A DNA stretch of 64,000 nt from Puccinellia tenuiflora (Eukaryota > Streptophyta > Magnoliopsida > Poales > Poaceae), in assembly GCA_012064385.1 (NCBI GenBank), contig QRDG01000964.1:186001-250000 (forward strand), in the 5' to 3' direction. A program made the translations under genes and the position numbers. The notes under the pieces are model-generated. The model did no database searches. It had not been told where the DNA came from and was given only the letters and a program-made list of their open reading frames with translations. Positions 52,653-63,330 of the stretch are shown here, piece by piece (the stretch's first letter is position 1; every line of letters starts with the position of its first letter).

Positions 52653-54568
52653 TGATGGGGGTCGCAGCATGGAAAACAAAAATTTTCTACGCGGCAAAGC
52701 GGAATAAACCCCAAGGATCTAGATCTACGAGATGAAGATAGCGAAGATGAGATCCAATCTCTTACCCTCGAAGATCAACAAACGCGTTTTGTCGGTGCAG
52801 GGGTTGGCTAGTCGATCCCCGCAACTAGACTCGTCTAGTCGCGAGGAGATGTATTATCCTCGAGATCCAATCCGGTGAAGTGCAGCAACGGGCAGCACCT
52901 CCGCGGCGTCCACACGTACAGCTCGATGAAGACGTCGACTCCTTGATCCCGCAAGCGAGACGACGTGGCCTTGATGATCTCAGCAGCACGACGGTAGTGC
53001 CGGTGACGATGACGATCTCCGCGAGCAGGGCTTCGCCAAGCCAAGCAAGAGGAGAGGGAGAGGAGCAAGGTGGCGCAGCAGCCCTAGGGCATAGGGGTGG
53101 TGCGGCTATGGTGTGGAGAGGTGGAGGTGCGGCAGCCCTTCGGGGAGAAGAGGTGGCGCACTAGGGCTAGATGGGAAGAGGGGGGTGCGGCTAGGGGGGG
53201 GGTGCGGCAGCCTCCAAGGGCGTGTTATGCGCCCCCCCTTCCCCTCCTTTATATAGGTGGCGGCTAGGTCAAGGGGAGGGGGCCGGCCGGCCCCTCCTTG
53301 CTTGCCCCCCAAGTTGGAGTCCAACAAGGACTCCTCCTTGGGCCCTTTCCTAAAGGGGTGGGAGCCCACCTCCTAGTCCAACTAGGAGTGGGACTCCCCT
53401 CCTATGCCGCACCAGCCCATGGGCTTAGGTGGTGCGCCCCACTAAGTGGTGGCAGCACCCCTTTGCACCATGTGGGCCCCATACAAATTATGCGGTCCCA
53501 CTTCTAGACTCTTCTAGAACATTCCGGAACCTTCCGGTACCCTTTAAATAATTTCCGGAACTTTTCCGAAACCTCCGGAAACCACTTTCCATATATGAAT
53601 CTTATTCTCCGGACTCCTCCGGAACTCCTCGTGATGTCCAGGATCCCATCCGAGACTCCGAATCACCATTCGTTCACGTCATCATTTAATTCATCGCAAA
53701 ACCTAATTTCATCGGAACGTTAAGTGTGTGACCCTACGGGTTCGAGAATGCATAGACATGATCATATCAATAATTAATAGCGGGACCGGGATGTCCATAT
53801 TAATTCCTATACACTCAACGAAAACCTTTTCTCGATTGAACCACGATGCCGGAGATTCAATTAATCTCATATACGATTCCCTTTGTCTCACGATATTTTA
53901 CTTGCCCGAGATATAATCGTTGACATCCCCATGTCTAGTTTAATCTCGTTACCGGCAAGTTCTCTTTACTCGTCCATAATATAGGATCCCGGTGATTACA
54001 ACTTAATCACATGTCTGCAGACTCTTGATGCTATATTACCGAGAAGGCCTGGAGATATCTTCTCCGTCACATGGAGGGACAAATTCCACTCTCGATTCAT
54101 ATCACCCAACAACCCACCATCGGAGATACCTGAAAGCCACCTTTATAATCACCCAGTTACGAAGTGACGTTTGATGTCCACAAAGTATTCCTCCGGTGAA
54201 CGGGAGTGATATAATCTCATGGTCTAAGGAAACTATATTTGGCATATTAAAAGTGTTGACAACAAAACTTTTGTGACACGATTAATTGCAACTCTTTATT
54301 TGGGTCATGTCCATCACACCATTACTCCTAATGATATGACTCCGTTATCAAGTGACTATAACAAGTCCATAGTTAGGAAACTCTAACTATCTCTTGATCA
54401 ACGAACTAGTCCTGTAGAGGCTCACTAGGGACTCCGGGGTGTTCATATTCCACACATGTATTATGTTTCCATTTAATACAATTATAGCATGGATAATAAA
54501 CTATTATCATAAACTTGAATATGCTTAATAAACCATTTTATTATTGCCTCTAGGGCATATTCCCAACA
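52653..54568 (-). repeat. 5' LTR of the Copia element
   Basis: Same length and near-identical sequence to the LTR at 46028-47943. Differences seen include the second codon-like C/T at the inner edge, changes near 53195-53230 (GGGGGG run and TATGCGCC), and C/T in CCCCACTAAG. Confidence 0.87.
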
Positions 54569-55180
54569 CCAACGATGATTAACACAAATAGAGGATACTA
54601 GGCATCATGCCCTAACAATTTGGCATCGAATTACATGAGCAATCTTATTCAATCCCTTCCATCCCCTTGCCTACAGCAGGGAACTACTCACACATGGAGG
54701 GGGATGACATGGATGGTTGATGGAGAGGCGTTGGCGGTGACAATGGCAGCGATCTCCACTCCGACAGGGTGCCGAAACAGCGATCCTGGACCCCGAATTT
54801 AGGGTTCGTGATGGCGGCGGAGCTCCGTAAGGTTTCTGGAAAAAGTGTTCGGGGCCTCGCATTTTTCGGTTGAGAGGGCGCTTATAAGCGAAGGGGGGGG
54901 GGGGGTCGAGAGACGAGGTCCCAGGGGCAGGGGTGGCCTCCTGCCGCGGCCTGGCCCCCACCTGCGGGTGGGACCCGCCCCTGCTCCTGGGGTGGCCCCC
55001 CCTCGCGGTCTTCTGGCTCCGTGGCTCTTTTCCCTCAAAAATACTTTTTATAATTTTTCTGGAATTTTCCGAACTTCTGAACCCTACACAAAAGAAAGAC
55101 ACCAAATGCAATTCTGCTGAAAACAGCGTCAGTTCGGGTTAGTTCCAAACAAATTCATTAACAATCAAAGGCAAAACAAT
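54569..55180 (-). mobile_element. 5' LTR of element B, outer part
   Basis: It resumes the LTR of element B at CCAACGATGATTAACACAAA and matches 30331-30930 of the 3' LTR. Compared with that LTR, 35 bases (30297-30331 region, CCCAAAGTGACAAGC to GTTGCA) are missing at the Copia junction. The outer 41 bases of the LTR, including TGATACGTCGC, are also lost at 55180. Confidence 0.75.
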
Positions 55181-55500
55181 GTCGATGAGGGACTACTCCT
55201 GCTTCATCTCGGTAAGCAACAACATCGATGAAGATGGCTCCGGAGGTCGATCCCCGTCCCGACAGGGTGCTGGAACAGGAACTTTCTGGCCCCCGAAACT
55301 TCGTTTCGCTCCCAAGGAGTTTTCCTGAAGAAGATTTTCTGAAATACAAAACAGCAGAAAACATGGAACTGACACTCAGCATCTTGTCAATAGGTTAGTC
55401 TAATAAAATGCCTAAAATGATGTAATAAGATAGTAGAAACATGTGATACTGATATAAAACAAACACGGAACAATAAAAAATTATCGATACATTTGACACG
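55181..55500 (-). mobile_element. Fragment of another related LTR
   Basis: GACAGGGTGCTGGAACAGGA and nearby words parallel the element-B LTR (30520-30560), but the sequence is clearly different. Ends are not defined. Confidence 0.35.
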
Positions 55501-55507
55501 TATAGGC

Positions 55508-55618
55508 TTCTTCTTGTCTTTCAGTTGTGTGCATCCGTAATACCTTTAGGGTAGTGCGTTGTTGCAGAGGCTGGATGTAATTGGTATCTTTGCGACATTA
55601 CTATATTCTCTTTATAGG
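55508..55618 (+). mobile_element. LINE 3' tail fragment
   Basis: GTTGCAGAGGCTGGATGTAA, then TATTCTCTTTATAGGAAAAAA, is the characteristic 3' end of grass LINEs with a short A tail. The upstream part is absent. Confidence 0.5.
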
Positions 55619-55908
55619 AAAAAATCTTGGTTTTCTTTTGCTCCCCATTAAGGAAATTCCCAAATATATTGGTTACATTAGTTGGGGGCGAAATATTGAA
55701 TTTAAAGTAAGATGAGCAATCCTCCGTACAAAAAGAGCTATTTTTATTATACGAAATAAAAAATGGTTAATTGATTCTGACGAATCACAGAACACACACT
55801 TAGTGCAACGGTACTTCTTCTGTTAACTAAATTATCTTTGGTGAGTAGGAATTTTTATAACTGAACCACATCAAAAAAAATATCATCAGTGGTTCCTTAA
55901 CTTTCCAC

Positions 55909-56120
55909 AACTATTTTCGAGGGAACCAATTATGGCTATTCATTAAGTCGACATACATAGATTTAATGGTGAACATCCCCGAATTGGTTAGATGACATGA
56001 AAATTTATCTGGCTCGTCAACACGGACAACTCCAATAAGTTTCTCCATTAGGTCCGGCCATGCTGACCATTTATCTCCTGTTAATGCCCGTCTGAAACTG
56101 ATATTCAGCGGAGAATGCAA
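55909..56120 (-). mobile_element. LINE reverse-transcriptase fragment (pre-zf-RVT region)
   Basis: Minus-strand frame SPLNISFRRALTGDKWSAWP ... KFSCHLTNSGMFTIKSMYVD aligns with HLNIQFRRSLVGDRWTTWLQ ... SGVFSVKSLYAD of the intact LINE at 10905-11070. It is only about 70 codons long, from a different LINE family member. Confidence 0.7.
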
Positions 56121-56189
56121 TATTGTTCATCCTTATTCAAATGAATCTCATTGTCTAGAAGGGCATTTCTTAGGGTTGAATTACAAAAT

Positions 56190-56760
56190 GTTATTTCCCA
56201 GACCCTTGAGACACTACAGGTAAATCTATTTGTGCCAAGTATATCTCACTTCGTCGAGTGTAAATTCACCAGGACTCGGTTTATAGAGTCTTTGCCGAGT
56301 ATGGAGATGATATGCCAAGTATGGACGATAAAACACTCGGCAAACTACCCGGGTTCCGTCATCCTTGGATCCAGATGTGCCTAGAGGCCAGGTGCGAGTC
56401 CGGACATGGTCCGTAGGACCGACACCATTCGAAGGTTGATGGCCCGCGCCGCCTAGAATATGAATCTTTGACCGGGCATGTTTCCCTTGTTAAAGTGGTC
56501 CGTGACGACGGCCTGGTGTTTGCCAAGTGTTTACCGGTTAGATACTAAACAAATGTTTAAGTGACTAAATTGCCCCATTGCCTCAACGTTTCCCCATCCA
56601 TAGAATTTCATTATAAAAGTGTCGTAGAGTACACTCGGCAAACAAAGTGAGGGAAAATTATTTCACTGCCGCCTCTTATTCCTGCCTAGTAGAAGGCTTT
56701 GCCTGAGTGTCATCCGAGGACACACTCGACAAACAACACGAAACATTTATTACCATTGCC
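56190..56760. repeat. DNA-transposon remnant with GCCGAGT subterminal repeats
   Basis: TTTGCCGAGT, ACTCGGCAAA, TGCCAAGT and GACACTCG words recur about ten times in both orientations, as in the subterminal regions of several grass CACTA and foldback families. No terminus or coding region is identified. Confidence 0.45.
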
Positions 56761-56928
56761 GCCTCATTTTCTTCCTAGTGTAAACTCGTTTCCCACCATC
56801 TCTCAGGCCTCGCCTCGTGACCTTATATAGCCCATCTCTCAGCTAGTGTTTCTTCATCCAGTGAGATGCAACACAACATAGGGCATCATGGTGAAATACG
56901 AGTCAATGTCGAAACTCCTTAGGAGATG

Positions 56929-57290
56929 ACACATGCTTCTTGTTCGTGGAAGAACTGAATGACATCCCCCATCGATGTTGTATCAGTGTTTTTGATGTTT
57001 ATCAAATACATATGTAATGCCAGGATTCCCAAGGGTGTCATACTTATTTTTCTTGGAAGAACCGACTGACATACCCTAGGGAAGTTTGGACAGTACCATC
57101 ATATTTAACCATGTTGTCACCCACCACATCTGACCCTCATACGGTGTACGTGATGTTTCTCAAATACACAGGTAATGTGAGTATTTGCGACAGGGTGACA
57201 TGCTTATTTTTCTTAGAATAATTAATGGCATCCCCTAGTGAATTTCTCACAATACCATTGTATTAAACTGTGATGGGTTTTCTATCACCA
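56929..57290. repeat. Degenerate tandem repeat, unit about 125-150 bp, three copies
   Basis: Shared order: GTTTATCAAATACA-ATGTAATG, CTTATTTTTCTTGGAAGAA, GACAT(A/C)CCCTAG, CA-TACCAT. Copies near 56929, 57000 and 57150. No coding frame. The following 57300-57600 is a purine-rich run (GGGAA, AAAAAA) without a gene. Confidence 0.45.
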
Positions 57291-57608
57291 CATTATCTCA
57301 CCGGTAGTTATCTCGACATATTCATCCGAAAAAGAGCAGGAACTTTTTTATGGGAATAAAAGGGCATGGATTTTTTTGCAGGAGAAAATTTTTGGTGGGG
57401 AAAGTGGGGATAATTTTGGCAGGAAAAAACTGGTCGAGGGTGCGGGGACAAGAGCGGGAATTTTTTTCTAGAATAAAGTACGAAATCTTTTGTCGGCAAA
57501 AAAGTGCGGGAAAGATTTGGCAGGAAACACTGGTGGAAAGCGGGGATAAAAAAGGCCCCACCCACTGAGACACCCAATTTTTCCATTTCAATTACCCCTC
57601 TCTCTAGC

Positions 57609-59240
57609 ATGGATAGTTGGACAGCATTTCCAGAGGATATGATCATGTGCGGCAATCCTGATCTCCATCCCAAGCACGAATGTTGGGTGCTGAACCGCAC
57701 TCCTGACATGGTCAAGAAAGAGTAGAAGTGGCATGGGCACAGATTGGAGGCCACAGTGGAAGGTAGCAGGCTAATGGTGTCACTGGAGGACGTAGTGGCG
57801 ATGGTTGTGGCGCACTACAGAGTGGGTCGCTGCATCGTGAAGGTGGAGGTTTTGCGGCCACCATTCGACTTCTTTGTGTACTTCTGTTCGAGTGAGGACT
57901 GCAGTTTCATCATCCATGTGTTTCGCATCCTCGTCGGTAACAACGAGAGACTCGCAATGAGATGCGGGCATCACGGACACGGTGTTCACCTATGGGAGCT
58001 AGTATATCTAACAAAGTTTACCTTCTCGAGGTTCTCGCAGGAGGCGTGGAAGCCTGACACGGTGTGCCAAGTCATCACCATGGACCCCATCTACCGCCTA
58101 CACGCCAAGTTGAAGTGCACTGCAGGCTAACTCATGCGCTGGAGCGGTCAGAAGGTAGGTGTGTGAAACTGCATCTTATAAGAGCACGAGAGGTGGCTTA
58201 CTAGATCGATGTTGCGATGGAGTCACACAATCTCTCTGATGAGGAGTGCTTGTTACGTTCCCCGCTCAAGCGCTCCTACCTTTGGTTGGCCTCGCTTGAG
58301 CGAACTTCTTGGCTTAATTTGCGAGTTTGTGTTGCGTCTCAAACGTATCGATAATTTTTTTATTGTTTTTACTAATATAATTTCAATGTTACATGATTTT
58401 GATGCGATTTTATATCAATTTATATCATTTTCCTGATCTAACCTATTAACCCAGTGCCCAGATCCGGTTGTTGTTTGGTGTCTTTTTTAATTTACAGAAA
58501 ATCGCGAAACAACTACTTCATCATGAAGCCTCCGGAGGCACCGGAGGGAGATGTGTAGGGCTGGAATTCGAGCCGAGCCAACTCGGCTCGACTCGTTCAA
58601 GCTTGTGAAAACAATGATTAGCTCGACTCGGCTCGTTCAACTAAACGAGTTCATATATGAAACTCTGCTCGACTCGGTAAACTCGGGAGTAGCTGTCTGT
58701 TTAACTAATTTTAAGTGTTTAAACATGAGCGCATATATGATTAAAAAATTTAATTCTCATATTAATTTGGAACTAGAACGAGTATAATCCTGCTACAGTT
58801 CCACATATGTACTCATAGGGTAGATTAATGCTAAAAGATAGGAGATTTACTACATTATCGGTTCAAAAATGTACCAATTTGACATTAATACATGAGAAAT
58901 CCAAACTTTGTATTTGAACGAATTTAACGAGCTAAATGAGTAACTCGTAACTCGACTCGTTTAACTTGATCAACAAACAAGCTCAAATCTAAAACTCGGC
59001 TTGATTCGTTGGACACCGAGTTCGATCGAGCCGACTCACGATCACTCATTTAGCTCGCGAATTTCAAGTTTTAATTCCAGCCCTAGAGATGTGGAGGCCA
59101 AGTATCAGTCCTCATGGACCCACCTTGGGTGCCAAGTGTGTGGTGGTGGTGGCCATGTGCCTCCGATGTGCCGCATCTCGATTACTATATCTTATAGAGT
59201 ATTTATTATTGCCGAACTTGCGTTGCCTCAATATGGCTTA
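57609..59240 (+). pseudogene. DUF4283 / CCHC zinc-knuckle gene remnant, split by a MITE
   Basis: The ATG at 57609 opens MDSWTAFPEDMIMCGNPDLH; a TAG at 57723-57725 interrupts the same frame, which continues KWHGHRLEATVEG ... VVAHYRVGRCIVKVEVLRPP, DFFVYFCSSEDCSFI and HLWELVYLTKFTFSRFSQEA to a stop at 58128-58130. The pattern (nucleic-acid-binding DUF4283 fold) is common in grass proteins related to retroelement knuckle proteins. After a T-rich stretch and acceptor TTTACAG (58496), a second exon-like piece reads PPEAPEGDVEAKYQSSW and then CQVCGGGGHVPPMC, a Cx2Cx4Hx4C zinc knuckle, at about 59130-59172. A hAT MITE sits inside this exon at 58556-59085. Function unknown; clearly defective. Confidence 0.5.
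58556..59085. mobile_element. hAT-type MITE, 530 bp, perfect 8-bp TSD
   Basis: Terminal inverted repeats TAGGGCTGGAATT and AATTCCAGCCCTA; GAGATGTG lies on both sides (58548-58555 and 59086-59093). Subterminal regions are filled with GACTCGGCTCG/CGAGCCGA motifs in both orientations. No coding capacity. It would need a hAT transposase in trans. Confidence 0.93.
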
Positions 59241-59803
59241 CCTTATAATCCCAACACCATGAGAGCAGAAAGATGATCAGATATTCATCCTGCTGGGGTT
59301 AACAATGATCCACAACCCAGTACTTTTGTGCAATGGATGACAGAATGTAGACCAGTGGTTGAAGATTATATGTCAAATATCATAGAGTTTAATCCTCAAA
59401 TAAAGATATTATATTCTGAGATGGACTATCAGTGATGTGATCAAGCATGCCATCTATTTTGTATGACATCAAGTACTACCGGTCTACCACATAAAACAAA
59501 TATTTTTACTTCTTATTGCTTGTAAATAAAAACCTCGCTGGGTTGTAGCACGGATAGAAAGAACACACGCATGTAAACTTCATATCTGGAACTGATTCAA
59601 AGAATATTGCTCCTTTTTGTCATACCAAGAACAATGAAAAAAATAGAGGTTCATAGTAATAATATTTGAAAGCATATCTCCATATGACAATAATGTTCTA
59701 AGAGCTATACAATTCGTGATTTATACAAAGTTAATAGGCCGTGTCGACGCACAAGTTGACAACTAGTTCTATAAGTAAGGATAAATTTTTCTAAATAAAA
59801 ATT
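59241..59803. other. No gene recognised
   Basis: A short coding-like stretch near 59290-59440 (GVNNDPQPSTFVQWMTE in one frame) may belong to the same decayed gene as 57609-59240; stops follow quickly. The rest is AT-rich. Confidence 0.3.
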
Positions 59804-60718
59804 AGAGTAAAATCCATTTTTACCCCCTTGTTTGACATTTGCGACACTAAGTACCCCATGTAACAGTTTTTCATCATAATTACCCTCATTTAATGATATT
59901 CTTCAATCCTTGTATCCCTTTTAAGATATCGTTAGGTCGATGTGGCTTGCCACGTAGATGGTCTTCCACGTAGTCCCCTGACCAGCCGGCCCGTAGCAAT
60001 TTGGGTTTGCTGCACCGAAACAGAAATGTGCCAAGTACAGCGCACTGAAGCAGTTAGATTATTTCACAATTTCACGGTAATCTCTCGCCCAAGTTGGGAG
60101 GACCAACTCGCAGTTCGTTCATTCGGGAAAGACTGGACGACGCTGCAGTGTAGCAACGGCGGTTGACAGAGGAGAGGGGACTCACGGCGATCATCGGAGT
60201 AGCTGGTTTAGGTGTACAGTCGTGAGAGGATTGCAGATCATGAGAGCTGATAGGACTAGAGTCTTAACGTTGACATTGGAACATGCTAGAGGTTGGCATG
60301 TGCGAGTACGGCGCAGGGCGGTTTAGTCAGCGACGAGGCGTCGTCCGGGAGACTAGGAGGTGCTCTGCCATAAAAACCGGTTAGGTGAGTACCATCGATC
60401 TGGTTTTTGCCCGAAAAAGCTAGAAAAAAGAGCGATATAATGTTCACCTAACGGACCGGGGCCACCGGTCACTCGGTCAAAACAAATGTGAAATCTTATA
60501 AAGGGTATAAAAATGGCACAAGCTTTGCTAAATGGGGTTGTTAAGATAAAAAACAGCTAAGTGCCCAAATGGAGGCACACCCACCGCACGAGCCTTCTCG
60601 TGGTGTAGCGGTGACATGTGCCATACGCACATTTAGCAACAAAAAGATAAAAACCTGCTAAATGGGGTAATTGGTGTCAAAAACGTCAAACTAGAGGATA
60701 AAAGTCAGAATTTACTCT
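59804..60718. mobile_element. MULE-like non-autonomous element with long inverted ends
   Basis: The left end AGAGTAAAATCCATTTTTAC pairs with the right end (inverse AGAGTAAATTCTGACTTTTA); similarity goes on through GTTTGACATTTGCGACACTAA versus GTTTGACGTTTTTGACACCAA for about 60 bp. AAAAATT flanks both sides (59797-59803 and 60719-60725). The middle (59940-60400) is GC-richer and might be captured sequence, but no clear exon is visible. Superfamily is uncertain: seven matching flanking bases fit neither the MULE 9 nor the hAT 8 rule exactly. Confidence 0.6.
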
Positions 60719-60892
60719 AAAAATTATCAACGAGCCGGTGTTTATCACAAAATAATATTTGCAAAAGAATGAACAAATAAGTGAACACAATTGATTCATC
60801 AAGTAATCATAGATTAAACAAATAAAGGAATCAAATAAATACAATTCATGCATCAACATTGATGCAAGTTTTTAGGCTGCATTGATCCATCA

Positions 60893-61958
60893 CTAATTGG
60901 CCATGGAACACTTAAGTCTCACTTCCACTGGCATCCCCTTGGGCGGCTGTATGTTGCCCATTTTCACCATCGCCTTGGCAAAGTCTCTGGCGAACGCTCC
61001 ACCGTCAGTGCTGTACATCTCCACTAGATTGTCCTGAGACCCGCCGCCTCCATAGAGCACTTGGTCGGATGTAAGGAGTCCGCGACGTGCAATCAGGTCT
61101 CGGTAGTAGGCGTTGTCGAACCTCATCGGTGTATGCGCGTCAAACGGCGCCTTGCCACCATCACCAGAAGGACCTTGGCACGTCTGTCGCAGGGTTTCCG
61201 CGAAGGAGGGGTCGATGTTGGCGTCGCCGTTGGTACCGTAGGCGCGGCCCTTGTAGTTCTCGCAGGTGGCCATCCCGACGGTGTGCGCGCCCGAGAGCGC
61301 GGTCATGTCACGGGCATCAAGGCCGTGCTTCTCAAACATGGCGATGAGGTCACCGAGGTTGTCGTCCGGTGTAGGGAAGCTTTTCTCGGTGTGGTCCTTG
61401 TCGGCGGCGAAGCGTGAGTCCTTCCGACCAAGGGGCACGCTCCACGTGGGCCCTCCGAGGATGGTGACGGCGTCGCGCGACGCGAGGGCGATTATGTCTG
61501 CGCATGACACGGTGGCCGCGCAGTCGTGCTCCAGCAGGGACTTGATCTCGTCGATCACCTCGAAGCCGACAAGGGAGGCGTTGGGCACAGCGTCCTTCTC
61601 ACTTTCAGAGAGGGTGTGGCATCCAATAGAACTGAGCCATCACATCCCTGTCATGGCGATCGTGAATTGCAATTAGCATATATGGTGCGTTAACTATAGA
61701 TTTGCTGGTGGGGGAACATGACACCAAGTGTTACATACATTGACGAAGCAGTCGTGGAAGAAGAGGCGGAGGACGGCCGGCCCCATTCTCGGCTCGCCGG
61801 CGACTTGTGCGCCATCACCGACCTCACGACGCTCTGCACGTTGGGGCAGGTCTTGTCGTAGTACCTTGCAGAGAGATGGTCGCCATTGGCAGTGGGCGCG
61901 ACAACAAGAAGAGGAGCAGGGCAAGTGCAACCCAGGAAAAGCCCATGGAAGACGCCAT
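60893..61958 (-). pseudogene. Class III (secretory) peroxidase, three frameshifts
   Basis: Exon 1 is 61958-61739 and exon 2 is 61648-60893, joined by AAT|GTATGT and CATGACAG|G between FFHDCFVN and GCDGSVLL, a position typical of plant peroxidase introns. MASSMGFSWVALALLLFLLS is a signal peptide. RYYDKTCPNVQSVVRS, LRLFFHDCF (distal His), VSCADIIALASRDAV, LSGAHTVG (proximal heme His), RFDNAYYRDL and LLTSDQVL follow in order, ending VRLKCSMAN. Such enzymes oxidise phenolics with H2O2 in the cell wall. Frame changes lie near 61899-61911 (after the signal peptide), 61795-61812 and 61610-61625; exon 2 is otherwise open for 231 codons. All catalytic residues survive. It is either a recent pseudogene or affected by base-call indels. 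Confidence 0.85.
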
Positions 61959-62051
61959 GGCTATCGATGAGATTGTGAGAAGGATCGCTGTAGTGTAGAA
62001 GCAGGCGAGTATCGATGCAGTGGATGAGTTGCATGAAACGGCCGGAGACAT

Positions 62052-62096
62052 GCTTATATAGGTTGGTGCAGGTGCAGGTGCAGGTGCAGGCGCAGC
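62052..62096 (-). promoter_or_regulatory. Peroxidase core promoter: TATA box and hexanucleotide repeat
   Basis: CTATATAAG on the minus strand (62061-62053) lies about 95 bp before the peroxidase start codon, a normal TATA spacing. Just upstream is an (ACCTGC)n repeat of about five units (62066-62096). Confidence 0.55.
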
Positions 62097-62239
62097 CTTC
62101 TTTCTCGAGCGCGTACATGCTGCTTCTACCTAGGCGCGTACACGTGCGAATGCTCTGTAGATCAAACTTCCTCGCGGGAACCCTGACGAGGTCACGACAC
62201 GAAATAAGAAAACAAAGGAAAGTGAATTGACAAGCTAAC

Positions 62240-62555
62240 TAACACGCGCACCTTGTTAGGATGGCACCAAATTAACGGTCGTTCGGTTGCTGATTGAATT
62301 AGCACAAAAAGATCGTCAACGTTGTTGCTTTGATTTCGAACCAACTACTACGAAAGATGCTATGATTGCTTGCCTAGATACGAGCAATATTCGCACACTT
62401 GTGATATCATGCATGCAAGCACGTAGAGAGGAGGACTTTCCTGTCCACGGCGGAGCAAAGAGACTGATTGTAGACTGTAGCTTGCCGGACTTCGAAATAG
62501 TAATTAACGTTAATAGCTATCCATTTTTCATCTTTTTTTCGTAATGGAGAACTTA
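62240..62555. other. Peroxidase upstream region, no gene recognised
   Basis: Mixed composition; the frame at 62287-62544 has no recognisable domain. The LINE tail begins near 62556. Confidence 0.3.
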
Positions 62556-62840
62556 GCCCCCACCCGACAGGAATATAGAGTGCAAAACGTCTATATGCAT
62601 CTTGAATTCTATTAGAATAACGCCAACCACCTTGATTGAAGATAGCCTGAACAACCACCATCAGTCGAATACATCCGGTATCCATAAAACTCTACTGATC
62701 TACAAGTAGAAGGAAGGACCACATATGGATTCAATACGCAACTCTGTGCATAACCTATAAAAATTAGCATTGACAGATTAACATGATTGTGACAATTCCA
62801 AATTGCGCAAAGCAAACCAAAACGCCAATTGTAGTATGCA
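62556..62840 (-). mobile_element. LINE 3' fragment (end of ORF2), frameshifted
   Basis: On the minus strand LCAIWNCHNHV parallels FLWAIWNCRNDVV of the intact LINE (about 11418-11450), and TGCIRLMVVVQAIFNQGGWR parallels SGCTRLMAVVRAIFNQGGWR at its C-terminus, but in a different frame, so at least one indel separates them. The fragment is 5'-truncated. Confidence 0.75.
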
Positions 62841-63330
62841 TCTTGTTTTTCTTTTGATAATTAATAAGGGCGAGAAAAGAACTTCCCGAGCCGCTCGCAC
62901 GAGGGCAGCTCCGGAGGCGGAACCCTAGCCCAAAACAAACCTCCCCGGCGGCTGATCTCTCCGGCCGCTGCCGTCGCGGCGTCGGAGGTGGCGGCCACAC
63001 CTTGCCGTCAATGGCGGCGCGGGTCCCTGTAGTTCTCACCGGCGCGCAGCTGGGATGCGCGGAGGAAGCAAAGAAGGGCACGACGTTGCAGGCCGGAGGC
63101 GGCGGCGCGGCACCCTTCGGGTCTGGCGGCGCTCGGGTCCGACCTGAGTTCAACCTCGGGCTCCTCTGGGCCAGAGGTCAGCCTGCTCGCTCCGATCGCC
63201 AGGAGCCGGCCGGCGGTGTGGGCCGGCGGTGTGTTTTGGAGAACTTGGACATGAAGTGTTGTTTTGGTGGTGGTTGTGTTGTTGCTGCAAGGACTAGAAA
63301 CTCTGTAGCGGGACTTTTCTTTTAGCTTAT
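62841..63330. other. GC-rich segment of unclear nature
   Basis: CpG-dense sequence, preceded on the minus-strand reading by CGCCCTTATTAATTATCAAA and a short A run (62843-62870), which resembles another LINE 3' end. Alternatively it is a gene leader reading rightward (an ATG at 63010 opens a 107-codon low-complexity frame). I cannot decide. Confidence 0.3.

Larger units (their letters stand above)
46028..54568 (-). mobile_element. Non-autonomous Copia (Angela/BARE-like) retrotransposon, 8.5 kb
   Basis: Two LTRs of 1916 bp each (46028-47943 and 52653-54568) begin TGTTGGGAATATGCCCTAGA on the minus strand and end in CA. Those parts I compared differ at only a handful of bases, so the insertion is young. 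The primer site TGGTATCAGAGCC (initiator tRNA-Met type) is at 52651-52639. The interior holds a Gag gene only; no protease, integrase, reverse transcriptase or RNase H motif is visible in the 2.7 kb after it. It sits in the 5' LTR of element B. No target duplication: CCGGG left and CCAAC right. Confidence 0.88.
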
